64,000 bases of DNA from Methanotorris igneus Kol 5 (GTDB lineage Archaea; AGJL01; Methanococci; Methanococcales; Methanococcaceae): assembly GCF_000214415.1 (NCBI RefSeq), contig NC_015562.1:806001-870000 (forward strand), given 5' to 3'. Made by a program: the position numbers and the translations under genes. The notes under the pieces were generated by a model. The model ran no database searches, was not told the origin of the DNA, and saw nothing but the letters and a program-made list of their open reading frames with translations. Of this stretch, positions 47,009-56,681 are shown one piece after another (the stretch's first letter is position 1; every line of letters begins with the position of its first letter).

Positions 47009-48472
47009 CTATTCTGATGTTTTCTGTTTTTCTTCTTCTTTTATACCCATAACTTCAAAGATTTTTGTTCTTATTGCCTCTTCAACAAGTTTCCTCAGAG
47101 ATTCTTTATCAGAAACGGCCTTAAATATACCTAATGGTATATAGGCTGCTGCAGCTGCTTGGTGTCCTCCACCATCAAATGCCTTTCTCAAAATATCCCC
47201 GACGTCAACCCTCAAGTCCTTAGTTCTCGCGGATATGTGGATATTATCCCCCACAATACCAAATACAAATGTTGTTGTTATTCCCTCCATCCTCAACAAG
47301 AAATCTGCTGCCCTTGGTAATGCATCCCTATTACTTATCTCACCAACATAAGAGAGTGCAATGTTTCCTTTTACAATTTTTCTATTTAGAACTGCTTTTG
47401 CAAGAACTTCCATTGTTTCTGTATCCATATCAGGATTCTCAATCATCTGCAAGGTCTTTGCATCAATTAGTCCTTGCAAATAACCCGCAGCGTCAAAGTC
47501 CTTTTTTGTCACTTTTCTTTTAAAGTAGTTTGTGTCTGATGCTATTGCATAAAATAACGCCGTTGCTAAATCCCTGCTTGGGGATATGTCAAGTTCCCTC
47601 AAATATTCTGTTAAAATTGTTGCTGTAGCCCCAACATCTGACTGAACATCCATATATCTTGCAGTTAAATCACCATTTTCGTGATGATCTATAACAATAT
47701 CAATTTCTTTTGTTTCCGGGTCAAATGGCAGATTTTTTGAACTTGATGTATCAACCACTGCTATAGCACAATACTTACTTAAGTCAACGTCCCTAATGTG
47801 TTTCATTTTTATACCAAGTAAGTTTATCATTGCCTTATTTTCATCAAACCCTATATTTCCTCCATATGCAATATCTGCCTCAACATCCCATTTTGAAGCT
47901 ATAGTTTTCAATGCCATCGCACTTGCCATAGCATCTGGGTCGGGATTATTATGTGTGACTATTAAGAGAGGTGCTATATCTTTCTCCTTATTACCTTCTT
48001 TTTCACCATTATTTGATCCAAGACATTCTCTCTTAGCTTTAATTAATATATTTTTCAGGTCAAACAACTTCCTCTTTAATTTTGATTTTTCAATTTCTTT
48101 TATAACCTCTCTTGCTGCACTCTCTAATGGGTAAATAATTCTATCAATTGGCAACTCATCATACAAGTCAGGATATTTTGGAATCCCCCTTACAATTTTG
48201 TGGGCTTTTGGATTCAATTCACAAACCAATTCTGCTATTTTCCTATTGATTTCTGGATTATTCGTTAAGATAACTATAGTATCTGCTAACTCAATCCCTG
48301 CTTTCTTAAGAACCTCTACATCCGTTGCATCTCCAACAATATATTTAAAATCAACCTGCTCAACTGAATCAAAAACTGTCTCTTTATTATCAACCACTAC
48401 AACAGTATCGATAGTTTTGGCATGATTTACGACCCTACGCCCAAAAGAACCATATCCTATAATTAGTATCAT
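47009..48472 (-). CDS. DHH phosphoesterase with an N-terminal TrkA-N (Rossmann) domain
   Basis: 487 residues. A TrkA-N domain (1-120) has GYGSFGRRVV for dinucleotide or nucleotide binding. The DHH domain (about 170-330) has THNNPDPDAMASAMAL, VVDTSSS and IDHHENGD. The DHHA1 domain ends with DGGGHQAAAAA. Proteins joining RCK-like and DHH/DHHA1 domains are candidates for cyclic dinucleotide or oligoribonucleotide hydrolysis. c-di-AMP hydrolysis is an inference strengthened by the presence of DacZ in the same organism. Confidence 0.85.
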   Translation of the reverse strand: MILIIGYGSFGRRVVNHAKTIDTVVVVDNKETVFDSVEQVDFKYIVGDATDVEVLKKAGIELADTIVILTNNPEINRKIAELVCELNPKAHKIVRGIPKYPDLYDELPIDRIIYPLESAAREVIKEIEKSKLKRKLFDLKNILIKAKRECLGSNNGEKEGNKEKDIAPLLIVTHNNPDPDAMASAMALKTIASKWDVEADIAYGGNIGFDENKAMINLLGIKMKHIRDVDLSKYCAIAVVDTSSSKNLPFDPETKEIDIVIDHHENGDLTARYMDVQSDVGATATILTEYLRELDISPSRDLATALFYAIASDTNYFKRKVTKKDFDAAGYLQGLIDAKTLQMIENPDMDTETMEVLAKAVLNRKIVKGNIALSYVGEISNRDALPRAADFLLRMEGITTTFVFGIVGDNIHISARTKDLRVDVGDILRKAFDGGGHQAAAAAYIPLGIFKAVSDKESLRKLVEEAIRTKIFEVMGIKEEEKQKTSE

Positions 48473-48749
48473 ACTTTACCTCCAATAAGGTAGGTTGTAA
48501 AATAACTTTTGTTTTAAATGTTAGTTATTAGTTGACACATTAATTAGTATTATAATTATCATAATTATTAAATTCAAGTATGACTTATTTAAACATAGCC
48601 ACACAATTGAATTATAACAATAGGTATTGTTTTATTTAATTTTTGTCTTCATGTTATTTTATATTTTTTACTGTTCATCAACAACTTTCCAAAATCTTTA
48701 TATGTTCACAAAACAACATTTAAGATTAAAAGTGGCTTAGGTGGATATA

Positions 48750-49418
48750 TTGCCAAGAAAACAGAGATTTTGTTTAGATACAACGGCACTTACCGACACC
48801 TCAGTAAGAGAGGCGTTGGGAGTAAAGACAATCACCGAAAGCACAAATAAAATTCTTGATTTAATCGCTAAGGCAAGGATGAAATTAGATATCTCATGCC
48901 ATATCCCATATCCGTCTGTATATAATGAATTAATCGGATTTTTAGAAAGAGAAAATTGTCCAAAGGATATAATAGTTAAAGTAGACACATGGTTAGTGAA
49001 AAAAACCCCAAACCGATACGAGATAAAGATACCTTCGGAAATATTCTATGAGTATATCAAAGATTTGAGGGAGAGAATAAACAAGGGTATGAGAATTAGC
49101 GAAAATGCAATGTATGAGACAGCACTACAAACCTACAACTTATCCCAATCAAAGGAACTAAACAGAGAAGAAGTAATTAATCAAGTTCTATCAAAAACAA
49201 TAAATAGTTTCAGAAATAAATATAGAAGTGCATTGAGAGTAGGAACCTTAGATAGTGCTCCTGATTTAGATGTTCTTTTATTAGCAAAGGAGCTTGATGC
49301 TGCTGTTGTGGCAAGTGATGAGGGCGTTGAAAAATGGGCTCAAAGATTAGGGTTGAGATTCGTTAAAGCAAGGGATTTCCCGTTTATGCTTGAGGAATAT
49401 TTAAGCCATGTCAAATAA
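48750..49418 (+). CDS. RNA ligase partner protein (PIN-like, UPF0278)
   Basis: About 222 residues. The N-terminus PRKQRFCLDTTALTD holds the first PIN Asp, and DLDVLLLAKELDAAVVASDEGVEKWA the later acidic residues. It matches the RNA-ligase-partner family, which co-occurs with an archaeal RNA ligase that is not in this window. TTG 48750 is preferred because GGTGG lies at 48740-48744; GTG 48741 overlaps that site. Its order before DUF356 and ileS agrees with M. jannaschii as I recall. Confidence 0.85.
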   Translation: MPRKQRFCLDTTALTDTSVREALGVKTITESTNKILDLIAKARMKLDISCHIPYPSVYNELIGFLERENCPKDIIVKVDTWLVKKTPNRYEIKIPSEIFYEYIKDLRERINKGMRISENAMYETALQTYNLSQSKELNREEVINQVLSKTINSFRNKYRSALRVGTLDSAPDLDVLLLAKELDAAVVASDEGVEKWAQRLGLRFVKARDFPFMLEEYLSHVK

Positions 49419-49422
49419 CTTA

Positions 49423-49559
49423 TATAGTCGTTTGCGTTATAAATGAATACAATCTTCAATTAAAATTAAATATTTAAATTATGCTTTATTTTAGATTCTG
49501 CATAAATTATTATCATTTTTAGAATGGGTTGAATATGGAAAAGAATTTCACAAACTATA
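49423..49559. mobile_element. MITE-like element, TATAGTYRTKTGCG family, reversed
   Basis: Left end TATAGTCGTTTGCGTTATAA, right end AATTTCACAAACTATA. The GCGTTA end is on the left here, so it is reversed relative to the 8105 copy. It sits between the RNA-ligase partner gene and DUF356. Confidence 0.7.
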
Positions 49560-49604
49560 ATACATCCAAATGTAATAAAAACCAAAGAAACACGGTGAAA
49601 TATT

Positions 49605-49991
49605 ATGGTATTGTTGTTGATAAGAGGAGATAATTATGAAAAAATAAAAAATGCCTTAGCAGATGTCGATAGACATGCTGAATTAACCATTATTGGAAAA
49701 CCAAGAATTATATTGCCAGAAGCAGCTGATGAGATATTAAAACACATTTTGGGAGAGATTAAAAAACCTTGTAAAAAAGCATGTCTTGCAAAAATTGAAG
49801 AAAGTGCTCCAAAGGCTATTGATAGAATAAGAAAAATTCATCCACCAGCACATATTGTTGTCCTCAGTGAAAGATATGAAATGTACGAAGATTTACTTAG
49901 AGACTTTCCAAGAATGCCTGTCTTAAAAGGTTATTATAAAAGCAAAAAAGACAGCAAAAAAATAAAGAAAAATAAACACAAAAACACATAA
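49605..49991 (+). CDS. DUF356 family protein
   Basis: 128 residues, methanogen-conserved. LLLIRGDNYEKIKNALADVDRHAELTIIGKP and the central KPCKKACLAKIEESAPKAIDRIRKIHPPAHIVV are the blocks I associate with DUF356. The C-terminus is a Lys-rich tail, possibly RNA-binding. A GGTGAAATATT site precedes the ATG. It starts a run (DUF356, coiled-coil protein, ileS) on one strand. Confidence 0.72.
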   Translation: MVLLLIRGDNYEKIKNALADVDRHAELTIIGKPRIILPEAADEILKHILGEIKKPCKKACLAKIEESAPKAIDRIRKIHPPAHIVVLSERYEMYEDLLRDFPRMPVLKGYYKSKKDSKKIKKNKHKNT

Positions 49992-50029
49992 CAATCTTCA
50001 TTTTTATAACTAATCGGGGAGGGGGGATT

Positions 50030-50563
50030 ATGTTATCTTTTGAAGATTATCCTTCAATAGAAGAAATTAAGAAAGAGAAAGAAATTCTACATCAAGAAGG
50101 TATTAAAAAAATAGAATACCTAAAAAAGATTAGAGCTGATTTAGATAAATTACGTAGTCAATATGATGATGAAATTTTAAATAATCAACTGTCAATAAAG
50201 ATAAAAAAATTGGAAGATGAACTTGCCAACACTATTGCAAATCTTGCAAAAATAGATACTGCATTAAAGATATTAGATGCCACTGAGTATATATTGGAAA
50301 ATAATATATTTGGAGATAAGTGGGGTATTATAACATCAAAAATTAAGTTCGAAGAATTAATGGATATTATTGTTGATGAGAACTTCGATTTAGCCCGTAT
50401 ATACAAAAAGTTATATGATTTGGCAGGGATAAATGACAAAAAAATTTTGAAAAAAATTGAAAATCTCAATCAAGAATTACTCGATGAACCCAAAGAGGAA
50501 CATTTAGAAAAAAATGATTCAATAGTAGATAGGACAAAAAATATAAAAAAATTTTTGAGGTGA
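50030..50563 (+). CDS. Coiled-coil protein of unknown function upstream of ileS
   Basis: 177 residues. A long charged helix (about residues 10-90) is probably coiled coil. It is followed by a helical domain (95-150) and a charged tail. No family was recognised. A GGGGAGGGGGGATT site precedes the ATG, and its stop is 4 nt before the ileS start region, so it is translated with ileS. Confidence 0.7.
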   Translation: MLSFEDYPSIEEIKKEKEILHQEGIKKIEYLKKIRADLDKLRSQYDDEILNNQLSIKIKKLEDELANTIANLAKIDTALKILDATEYILENNIFGDKWGIITSKIKFEELMDIIVDENFDLARIYKKLYDLAGINDKKILKKIENLNQELLDEPKEEHLEKNDSIVDRTKNIKKFLR

Positions 50564-50567
50564 GGAA

Positions 50568-53500
50568 ATGAAACAAGTGAAGAGTGTAAATTTTAGAGAA
50601 TTAGACAAAAAAATCAAGAAATTTTGGGAAGAAAATAAAATATACGAAAAAGTAAAAAAGATGAACGAACATGGGCCAGAATATTACTTTGTTGATGGTC
50701 CTCCATACTGTTCAGGAGCAATACACTTAGGAACTGCATGGAACAAGATAATTAAAGATACTGTATTGAGATTTAAGAGGATGCAAGGATACAATGTTTT
50801 AGACAAAGCAGGATGGGACATGCACGGATTACCAATAGAAGTTAAGGTTGAGAATGAGTTTGGAATAAAAAACAAAAAAGAGATAGAAACAAAAATTGGA
50901 ACAGAAAACTTCATTGAAAAATGTAAAGAATTCGCTTTGAAACACAAAGAAATAATGGAAGGGCAATTTAAAAACTTGGGAGTTTGGTTGGATTGGGAAA
51001 ACGCATACATGCCAATAACAAAAGAATATATGGAGATTGGATGGTGGACATTAAAAAAGGCACATGAAAAAGGTTTATTAACAAAGGACTTGAGAGTTGG
51101 ATATTGGTGTCCAAGATGTGAGACATCATTGGCAGAGCATGAGGTTAGAGGGGAATATAAGGAAGTTTCCGACCCGTCCGTGTATGTTAAATTCAAAGTT
51201 AAGGATAAAGAGAATGAATACATTGTCATTTGGACAACAACACCATGGACATTACCTTCAAACTTAGCAGTTGCTGTGCATCCAGAGTATGACTATGCAT
51301 ATGTTGAGGTTGAATTTGAAGATAGAAAGGAGACATGGATTATTGCAGAGAAGTTAGTTGAGGACGTAATGAAAAAAGCAAAGAAACAAAACAACATAAA
51401 ATCCTACAAGATAATAAAGACAGTTAAAGGTAAGGATTTAGAAGGAATAAAATACATCCACCCATTGTTGGAGGAGAACGAAAGGCAAAAAGAATTTGCT
51501 GAATTGAAAAATGCCCACACCATCATCTTAGGAGAGCATGTTACATTAGAGGGAGGAACTGGGCTTGTCCATACCGCTCCAGGACATGGGGAAGAGGACT
51601 TTGAAGTTGGGAAAAAGTATGGGTTGCCAATATATTCACCAATAGACGATGAAGGTAAATATGTTGAAGGAAAATGGAAAGGAATCTTTGTTAAAGATGC
51701 AGACAATGATATAATTGAAACACTCAAAAATAAAGGGCTCTTAGTATTTGCAGGAAAGATAAAACACAGCTACCCACACTGTTGGAGATGTAAAACCCCA
51801 TTATTGTTTAGGGCTACAGAACAGTGGTATCTCTCAATTTCAAAAATTAAAGATGATATTATTAAGCACGCTAAAACCGTTGACTGGGTTCCAAAGTGGG
51901 TTGAGACAAGGTATATAAATGGAGTTAAATTCGTTGGAGATTGGAACATATCAAGGCAAAGATATTGGGGAATCCCAATCCCAGTTTGGGTTTGTGAGAA
52001 GTGTGGGAATTATGTTGTTATAGGTAGTGTTGAGGAGTTAAAAGAGAGAATGATTAATGACGTTGAGTTGGATGACTTGCATAAACCAACAGTAGATAAA
52101 GTTATATTAAGATGTGAATGTGGAGGAGAGATGAAGAGAATTCCAGATGTCTTAGATGTGTGGTTTGACTCTGGATTGGCTCCTTACGCATCAATTGGAG
52201 CAAAAGAACTTAAAAAAGCGGACTTCATCACAGAGGGGCATGACCAAGTTACAAAGTGGTTCTATTCACAACATGCATTAAGTGCAGTTGTATTTGGAGA
52301 TGTTCCTTACAAAAAATGTCTCATGCATGGGTTTACCTTAGATGAGAAAGGAGACAAGATGAGTAAAAGCTTAGGAAATATAGTTAATCCAGATGATGTT
52401 GTTGAAAAATATGGGGCAGATTTGTTGAGGTTCTACTTACTCAGTGCAAATAAGGTTTGGGAAGATTTAAGGTTTGTCTGGGATGAGATGGATGATGTAA
52501 GGAGTATGTTCAACACATTGTGGAACTCCTATGCATTCGCTGTAAATTACATGGTGTTGGATGACTTTAAGCCAAATGATGAGTATATGAAGTATTTGAG
52601 AGATGAAGACAGATGGATTATAAGCAAAATAAATTCAGTCGTGAAGGACTGCATAGAAGCATTAGAAATTCCTCACCTCCACACATACACATGGAAAATA
52701 AAAGACTTCATTTTGAATGATTTGAGTAGATGGTATATAAGGTTGATTAGAGACAGAACATGGAAAGAGAAAAACGATACTGATAAATTGGCAGCATATC
52801 AAACACTATACTATGTGTTAATGAAATTAATAACAATCATGGCTCCAGTTGCTCCGCACATAAGCGAGGAGATTTACCAAAACTTGAAAACAGAGGACAT
52901 GCCAGAGAGCATATTCATGAACAGAATTACTGTTGATGAAAAGTTTATTGATAAGAAATTAGAGGAAGAAATGGAAATTGTTAGGGACATAGTTGATGCT
53001 ATATTGAGAGGAAGAGATAAAGCAAAATACACATTGAGATATCCAATAAAGAAAATAACTATAACTGGAGACATTGAGGAAACAGTTAAAAAATACGCCC
53101 ACATAATAAAAGAGCAAGGAAACGTAAAAGAAATTGAAATTGGAGAGTTTGAGGGCAACTTAATTGTCAAGCCAAACTACAGAGAGTTGGGTAAAGCATA
53201 TAGAAGTGATGTTCCAAAGGTCGTAGCAATCATCAACAAATTCGACCCAAGAGAGTTGAGAGAAAAACTTAAGGATGGAGAGATTGAAGTTGATGGCTAC
53301 ATCATAAAACCAGAATACGTTGAGTTTAGAATGGAGATTCCAGAAAACATTATTGGAATGGAATTCTCAAAAGGAAACGTCTTCATAGACATTGAAATGA
53401 GCCCAGAGTTAATAAGGGAAGGGTTGATGAGGGAAGTTATAAGAAGAATCCAGGCAATGAGGAAAGATATGGACTTAGATATTGAGGAGAAGATAAAAGT

Positions 53501-53672
53501 AAAAATGGAAGGAATTGAATTTAGTGAAGAAATGCTAAAAGAAATTGAGAAGGAAGTTAGGGGGAAATTTGTTGAAGAGATAAAGGCAGATTATGAACAA
53601 GAATGGGAAATAAAAACACCAAACGGAGAGAAATACAAAGTTAAAATTAGCATTGAAAGAATCGAAAAATAA
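50568..53672 (+). CDS. ileS: Isoleucyl-tRNA synthetase
   Basis: 1034 residues, class I synthetase. The HIGH-equivalent is HLGT within PPYCSGAIHLGTAWNKI. KMSKS is intact in DKMSKSLGN. The editing domain contains WTTTPWTLPSNLA and HTAPGHGEEDFEVG. Zinc-binding Cys pairs are seen in CPRCETSLAEHE and CEKCGNYV/CECGG. Start after GAGGTGAGGAA. Length is typical for an archaeal enzyme. Confidence 0.97.
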   Translation: MKQVKSVNFRELDKKIKKFWEENKIYEKVKKMNEHGPEYYFVDGPPYCSGAIHLGTAWNKIIKDTVLRFKRMQGYNVLDKAGWDMHGLPIEVKVENEFGIKNKKEIETKIGTENFIEKCKEFALKHKEIMEGQFKNLGVWLDWENAYMPITKEYMEIGWWTLKKAHEKGLLTKDLRVGYWCPRCETSLAEHEVRGEYKEVSDPSVYVKFKVKDKENEYIVIWTTTPWTLPSNLAVAVHPEYDYAYVEVEFEDRKETWIIAEKLVEDVMKKAKKQNNIKSYKIIKTVKGKDLEGIKYIHPLLEENERQKEFAELKNAHTIILGEHVTLEGGTGLVHTAPGHGEEDFEVGKKYGLPIYSPIDDEGKYVEGKWKGIFVKDADNDIIETLKNKGLLVFAGKIKHSYPHCWRCKTPLLFRATEQWYLSISKIKDDIIKHAKTVDWVPKWVETRYINGVKFVGDWNISRQRYWGIPIPVWVCEKCGNYVVIGSVEELKERMINDVELDDLHKPTVDKVILRCECGGEMKRIPDVLDVWFDSGLAPYASIGAKELKKADFITEGHDQVTKWFYSQHALSAVVFGDVPYKKCLMHGFTLDEKGDKMSKSLGNIVNPDDVVEKYGADLLRFYLLSANKVWEDLRFVWDEMDDVRSMFNTLWNSYAFAVNYMVLDDFKPNDEYMKYLRDEDRWIISKINSVVKDCIEALEIPHLHTYTWKIKDFILNDLSRWYIRLIRDRTWKEKNDTDKLAAYQTLYYVLMKLITIMAPVAPHISEEIYQNLKTEDMPESIFMNRITVDEKFIDKKLEEEMEIVRDIVDAILRGRDKAKYTLRYPIKKITITGDIEETVKKYAHIIKEQGNVKEIEIGEFEGNLIVKPNYRELGKAYRSDVPKVVAIINKFDPRELREKLKDGEIEVDGYIIKPEYVEFRMEIPENIIGMEFSKGNVFIDIEMSPELIREGLMREVIRRIQAMRKDMDLDIEEKIKVKMEGIEFSEEMLKEIEKEVRGKFVEEIKADYEQEWEIKTPNGEKYKVKISIERIEK

Positions 53673-53707
53673 ATAATTCCAACCTCCTATTTTTTGACCT
53701 ATCAAAG

Positions 53708-54730
53708 TTAAATCCCCAAAAAGTAGGAGATTAAATTTCTATAAGCCATAATCATCGCTTCCAGCACAGATATACCATTATTCTTTGCATAAGAATAAAT
53801 TAACCAATCAAAGGGTTCAATAAAAGCAGCAACCCCAATAAATGTCAAAGATAACAAGAGCATGGCTATTAAAATAAATTTATTCTTTCTATTTTTTTGA
53901 TTTATTATTGGCAAGATATGATTTGCAGATTCAATACCAAGCACTATAGCCAATGCAAACCCAGCAAACTCAAAAACCCCATGTGGAACTATTGCAACTA
54001 TATCACTCAACTGTATATTAACCCGTTCTGGTTATCCGCTACTTTTAAAACATACGAAACTGTCGTAGCGGATAACCTTCCAGCCTCCCATCTTCATTGG
54101 CTGGCTTTCGGGGGGAACGGAAACTCCCCACATCTTCAAGGCTCTCAACAGTCTCCATTCGGGCTTAAGACCCCACATATCGGAGACTGTACTGTCATAA
54201 ATAATTAATATTTCATGATATATAAAAATTACGCTACTCGAAAATACACAAACTTTGCGCTTGTTGCTATCTATGAAACAGCCCACGAACCCAGTTATTG
54301 GATTTATAACTACAATTAAATAAAACAGCAGCAATGTCCTTAAATATTCTTTAAAATTACTCAAATCCTTCGAAATTTCTTTTTTATACAAATGAGATAC
54401 TAAAACAAATGCAGAAACTATAATTAAGCATGCTGATGCATTGTTTATAAAATAAGATAGCACTATAGAATAATAACTAACACCCATCTTAGAAGAAACT
54501 GCAGATGAAACTACATGAAATTTAGCAGTTCCAACTTCACTCACAACCTCTACTGGCTCGTATAATATATTGCTTATCAACTTCCCAATAGATAGCGAAA
54601 ATAAAAAACCTACCCAACACATTACATACGTTACTATAAATTTTAACTTGGTGTTTAACTCTAAAAACCTCTCAAATAAATTTTCTATAAATTCTATTCT
54701 TATTCCAAAACCCAAAATCTCCCCCTTCAT
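53708..54730 (-). pseudogene. SpoIIM-family membrane protein gene split by an insertion
   Basis: The 5' part (54730 to about 54200) codes membrane segments and FINNASACLIIVS, NPITGFVG. The 3' part (54022 to 53708) codes DIVAIVPHGVFEFAGFALAIVLG, the hallmark end of SpoIIM/DUF95 proteins. Between them lies a GC-rich hairpin element. The 5' frame runs into the element and stops at 54032; the 3' frame is preceded by an in-frame stop inside it. The two halves together would make a normal ~280-residue protein. The gene is therefore broken unless the insert is spliced out. Confidence 0.82.
54024..54196 (-). mobile_element. GC-rich four-hairpin insert in the SpoIIM gene
   Basis: About 170 bp, far richer in GC than the host gene. 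Stems: a 13-bp perfect stem GGTTATCCGCTAC/GTAGCGGATAACC (54030-54042 with 54065-54077), CCAGCC/GGCTGG (54080-54085 with 54099-54104), GGGG/CCCC (about 54110-54129), and ACAGTCTCC/GGAGACTGT (54148-54156 with 54182-54190). No clean target duplication is seen. It may be a non-autonomous IS200/IS605-type element (stem at each end, no duplication) or a structured RNA gene. Confidence 0.55.
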
Positions 54731-54787
54731 TTAAAATTTGTAATTGCAAAAATGAAAATTAAAAAATTTCAAAAAAGTAGAGAGGTT

Positions 54788-55207
54788 TTATATCAATTTT
54801 ATAGGTCTTATAGCACCACAAGCCATACATTTGAGCATATGTATTCTTCCTTCTTTGATGATTTTTGTATCTGGTTTTCCACACTCATGGCACAAAACAT
54901 ATTCCTTCAAGAAATCTTGGATTTTTGAGTTTACTAAATAACCACTAAATCTACCCTGCAAAACTAACCTTGTTCCTTCAAGATCTCCAGCAGTACCAAG
55001 TTCTTTCATAATATACTTTGCAAAGTAGTTTACATCCCTATCGATTAATTTAGCAATTTCTTTGAAGTTTCTGATTATTGTCCTACTACCTTCAACAAAG
55101 ACCTCTGCTTCAGGAATCTCAAACCTCGCATCTTTAAATACATCTTCTGGAAGTTGTTCCCTTGCCCTCTTCAATAATGCCTCGTAATCATAATAATCAA
55201 TACTCAT
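54788..55207 (-). CDS. aif2b: Translation initiation factor aIF2 beta subunit
   Basis: 139 residues. The alpha-beta core has GSRTIIRNF and FAKYIMKELGTAGDLEG, and the C-terminal zinc ribbon CHECGKPDTKI...LKCMACGA has four Cys. Part of the heterotrimer that brings initiator tRNA to the ribosome. GGTGATAGG-type site upstream. The gene is 42 nt downstream of top6A on the same strand. Confidence 0.95.
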   Translation of the reverse strand: MSIDYYDYEALLKRAREQLPEDVFKDARFEIPEAEVFVEGSRTIIRNFKEIAKLIDRDVNYFAKYIMKELGTAGDLEGTRLVLQGRFSGYLVNSKIQDFLKEYVLCHECGKPDTKIIKEGRIHMLKCMACGAIRPIKLI

Positions 55208-55249
55208 CCTATCACCTCAAAATGAAATTGTTCCTCTTAATATATAAAT

Positions 55250-56347
55250 TTAAGGTAGCCACGTCTTTTCATCCTTTATTTTCTCAGGTAAATACGTATC
55301 AACAACATATTTTAAACCATATTTTGCAAGAGACTGCTGTTCTGCCCTTACCTTCATATCTAACATTTGCTTTAATGCTTTTTGCCATTCAGGGAAGGAT
55401 TTTACAAAGTCATCATTCTTTAACCCATCCTTTATCCTCTTAATATCCTGTTCCTTCAATGGGTGCGTTGGTAGGTCATAATCAATAATATCTTGAGGAG
55501 TTACACCAATCAACCTTGCAGAAGGAACTGCAAGTTTATCTGCCAAGTGCACTGCCTTACCACTACCAACCTTCAATGTCCTGTAAATATTCAAATACCC
55601 GTAAGGGTCACCGTCGGTAAATACTAAAACTGGGATATCATGTTCCTCATTCAATCTCTTTATAAATCTCCTTGTTGCCCTTGCTGGAACCCCCTTCAAT
55701 GAAACTAAGATACAATTGTGTTTATCCCAAAACTTCTCGGCATTCAACCTTGCGAACATACCCGCAGTTTCTATTGCCAATATAAAGTCAGCATTTGTCT
55801 CAAATTCCAACCTTGTTACGTCATTAGGTATGTTGTATGCTCCAGTTCCTAATTTTGTACAATCCACTTTAATCTCTTCCCCTTCTGGGGTTCTATCAAT
55901 TATTTTTAATGGTCCAACGACTGCCGAACCATCCTCTTCTGGAATAAATCCAAGATCCTCTCTTAGCACATCCAATGCCGCCTCTAAATCCTCAATAACG
56001 TTATTTGATGGTTGTTGGTCATCAAATCTTGCCTCTCCCCAATTTTTGGAAACATAATATGCTTCCCTAAGTGTTGAGAAGTCATTTGAATCTAAGAGTT
56101 GCTTTGAAAATTCTAACATCTTCACTGTTTGAGCAAAGATTTTTGCCTGATTCACAGTTAAGGTCCTTTCTTTTTCTTTACCCATCAACATGAAAGTTCC
56201 TGTTTCAGAGTCAAATCTCGCGTTGGTTAAACTTCTGATGGGTAGTTTGATCTTTGGTCTCTTACCTTTTAAAAGATCCTCATACATTTTATTTGCCAAC
56301 TCTAAAATCTTTTTTCTTGCTATTTCTCTTGATTTTGAAATTACCAT
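55250..56347 (-). CDS. top6A: DNA topoisomerase VI subunit A
   Basis: 365 residues. The catalytic Tyr is in LREAYYVSKNWG (about residues 93-104), and the TOPRIM acidic residues are in VFTDGDPYGY. This Spo11-like subunit cuts DNA, and its B subunit is encoded elsewhere. ATG at 56347 follows GTGGTGAAATAATG-type context. The gene is divergent from ftsZ, in the order I recall from M. jannaschii. Confidence 0.95.
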   Translation of the reverse strand: MVISKSREIARKKILELANKMYEDLLKGKRPKIKLPIRSLTNARFDSETGTFMLMGKEKERTLTVNQAKIFAQTVKMLEFSKQLLDSNDFSTLREAYYVSKNWGEARFDDQQPSNNVIEDLEAALDVLREDLGFIPEEDGSAVVGPLKIIDRTPEGEEIKVDCTKLGTGAYNIPNDVTRLEFETNADFILAIETAGMFARLNAEKFWDKHNCILVSLKGVPARATRRFIKRLNEEHDIPVLVFTDGDPYGYLNIYRTLKVGSGKAVHLADKLAVPSARLIGVTPQDIIDYDLPTHPLKEQDIKRIKDGLKNDDFVKSFPEWQKALKQMLDMKVRAEQQSLAKYGLKYVVDTYLPEKIKDEKTWLP

Positions 56348-56681
56348 TATTTCACCACAATAAAAATTTTAAATGAGATAAATTAAAACCAATAAATTTT
56401 TATATTAAAATCTCTTCTTAATTAATTATTATATTGTATATTGATTGATACAACCCTATCACTTAAATTAATATAAATTGAAAAATTCTTTTCTCTGTTT
56501 TATTTAGGTGGTTTAATAAATTTACCTAAATAACCTCATAAAAAATATAAAAGCAAATAATAAATATATTCTCACTAAAATTATAACTTAATATTTATAT
56601 TAATTTTTATCGGCATAACACATACCAAAATACATACATAACAACCTACTATAAATCTACAATTACAATGGAGGTTGGATC
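56348..56681. other. Divergent promoter region top6A/ftsZ
   Basis: 334 AT-rich nt. An inverted repeat ATTTAGGT...ACCTAAAT (about 56504-56530) could be an operator or hairpin. Nothing else is recognisable. Confidence 0.45.

Noticed and set aside
54024-54196. Group I/II intron in the SpoIIM gene
   Set aside because: Far too short, and no intron core or protein could be recognised. An inserted element or RNA is simpler.
53897-54208. 103-codon plus-strand frame across the SpoIIM insert
   Set aside because: It crosses the insert boundaries and reads hairpin sequence. No ribosome site.
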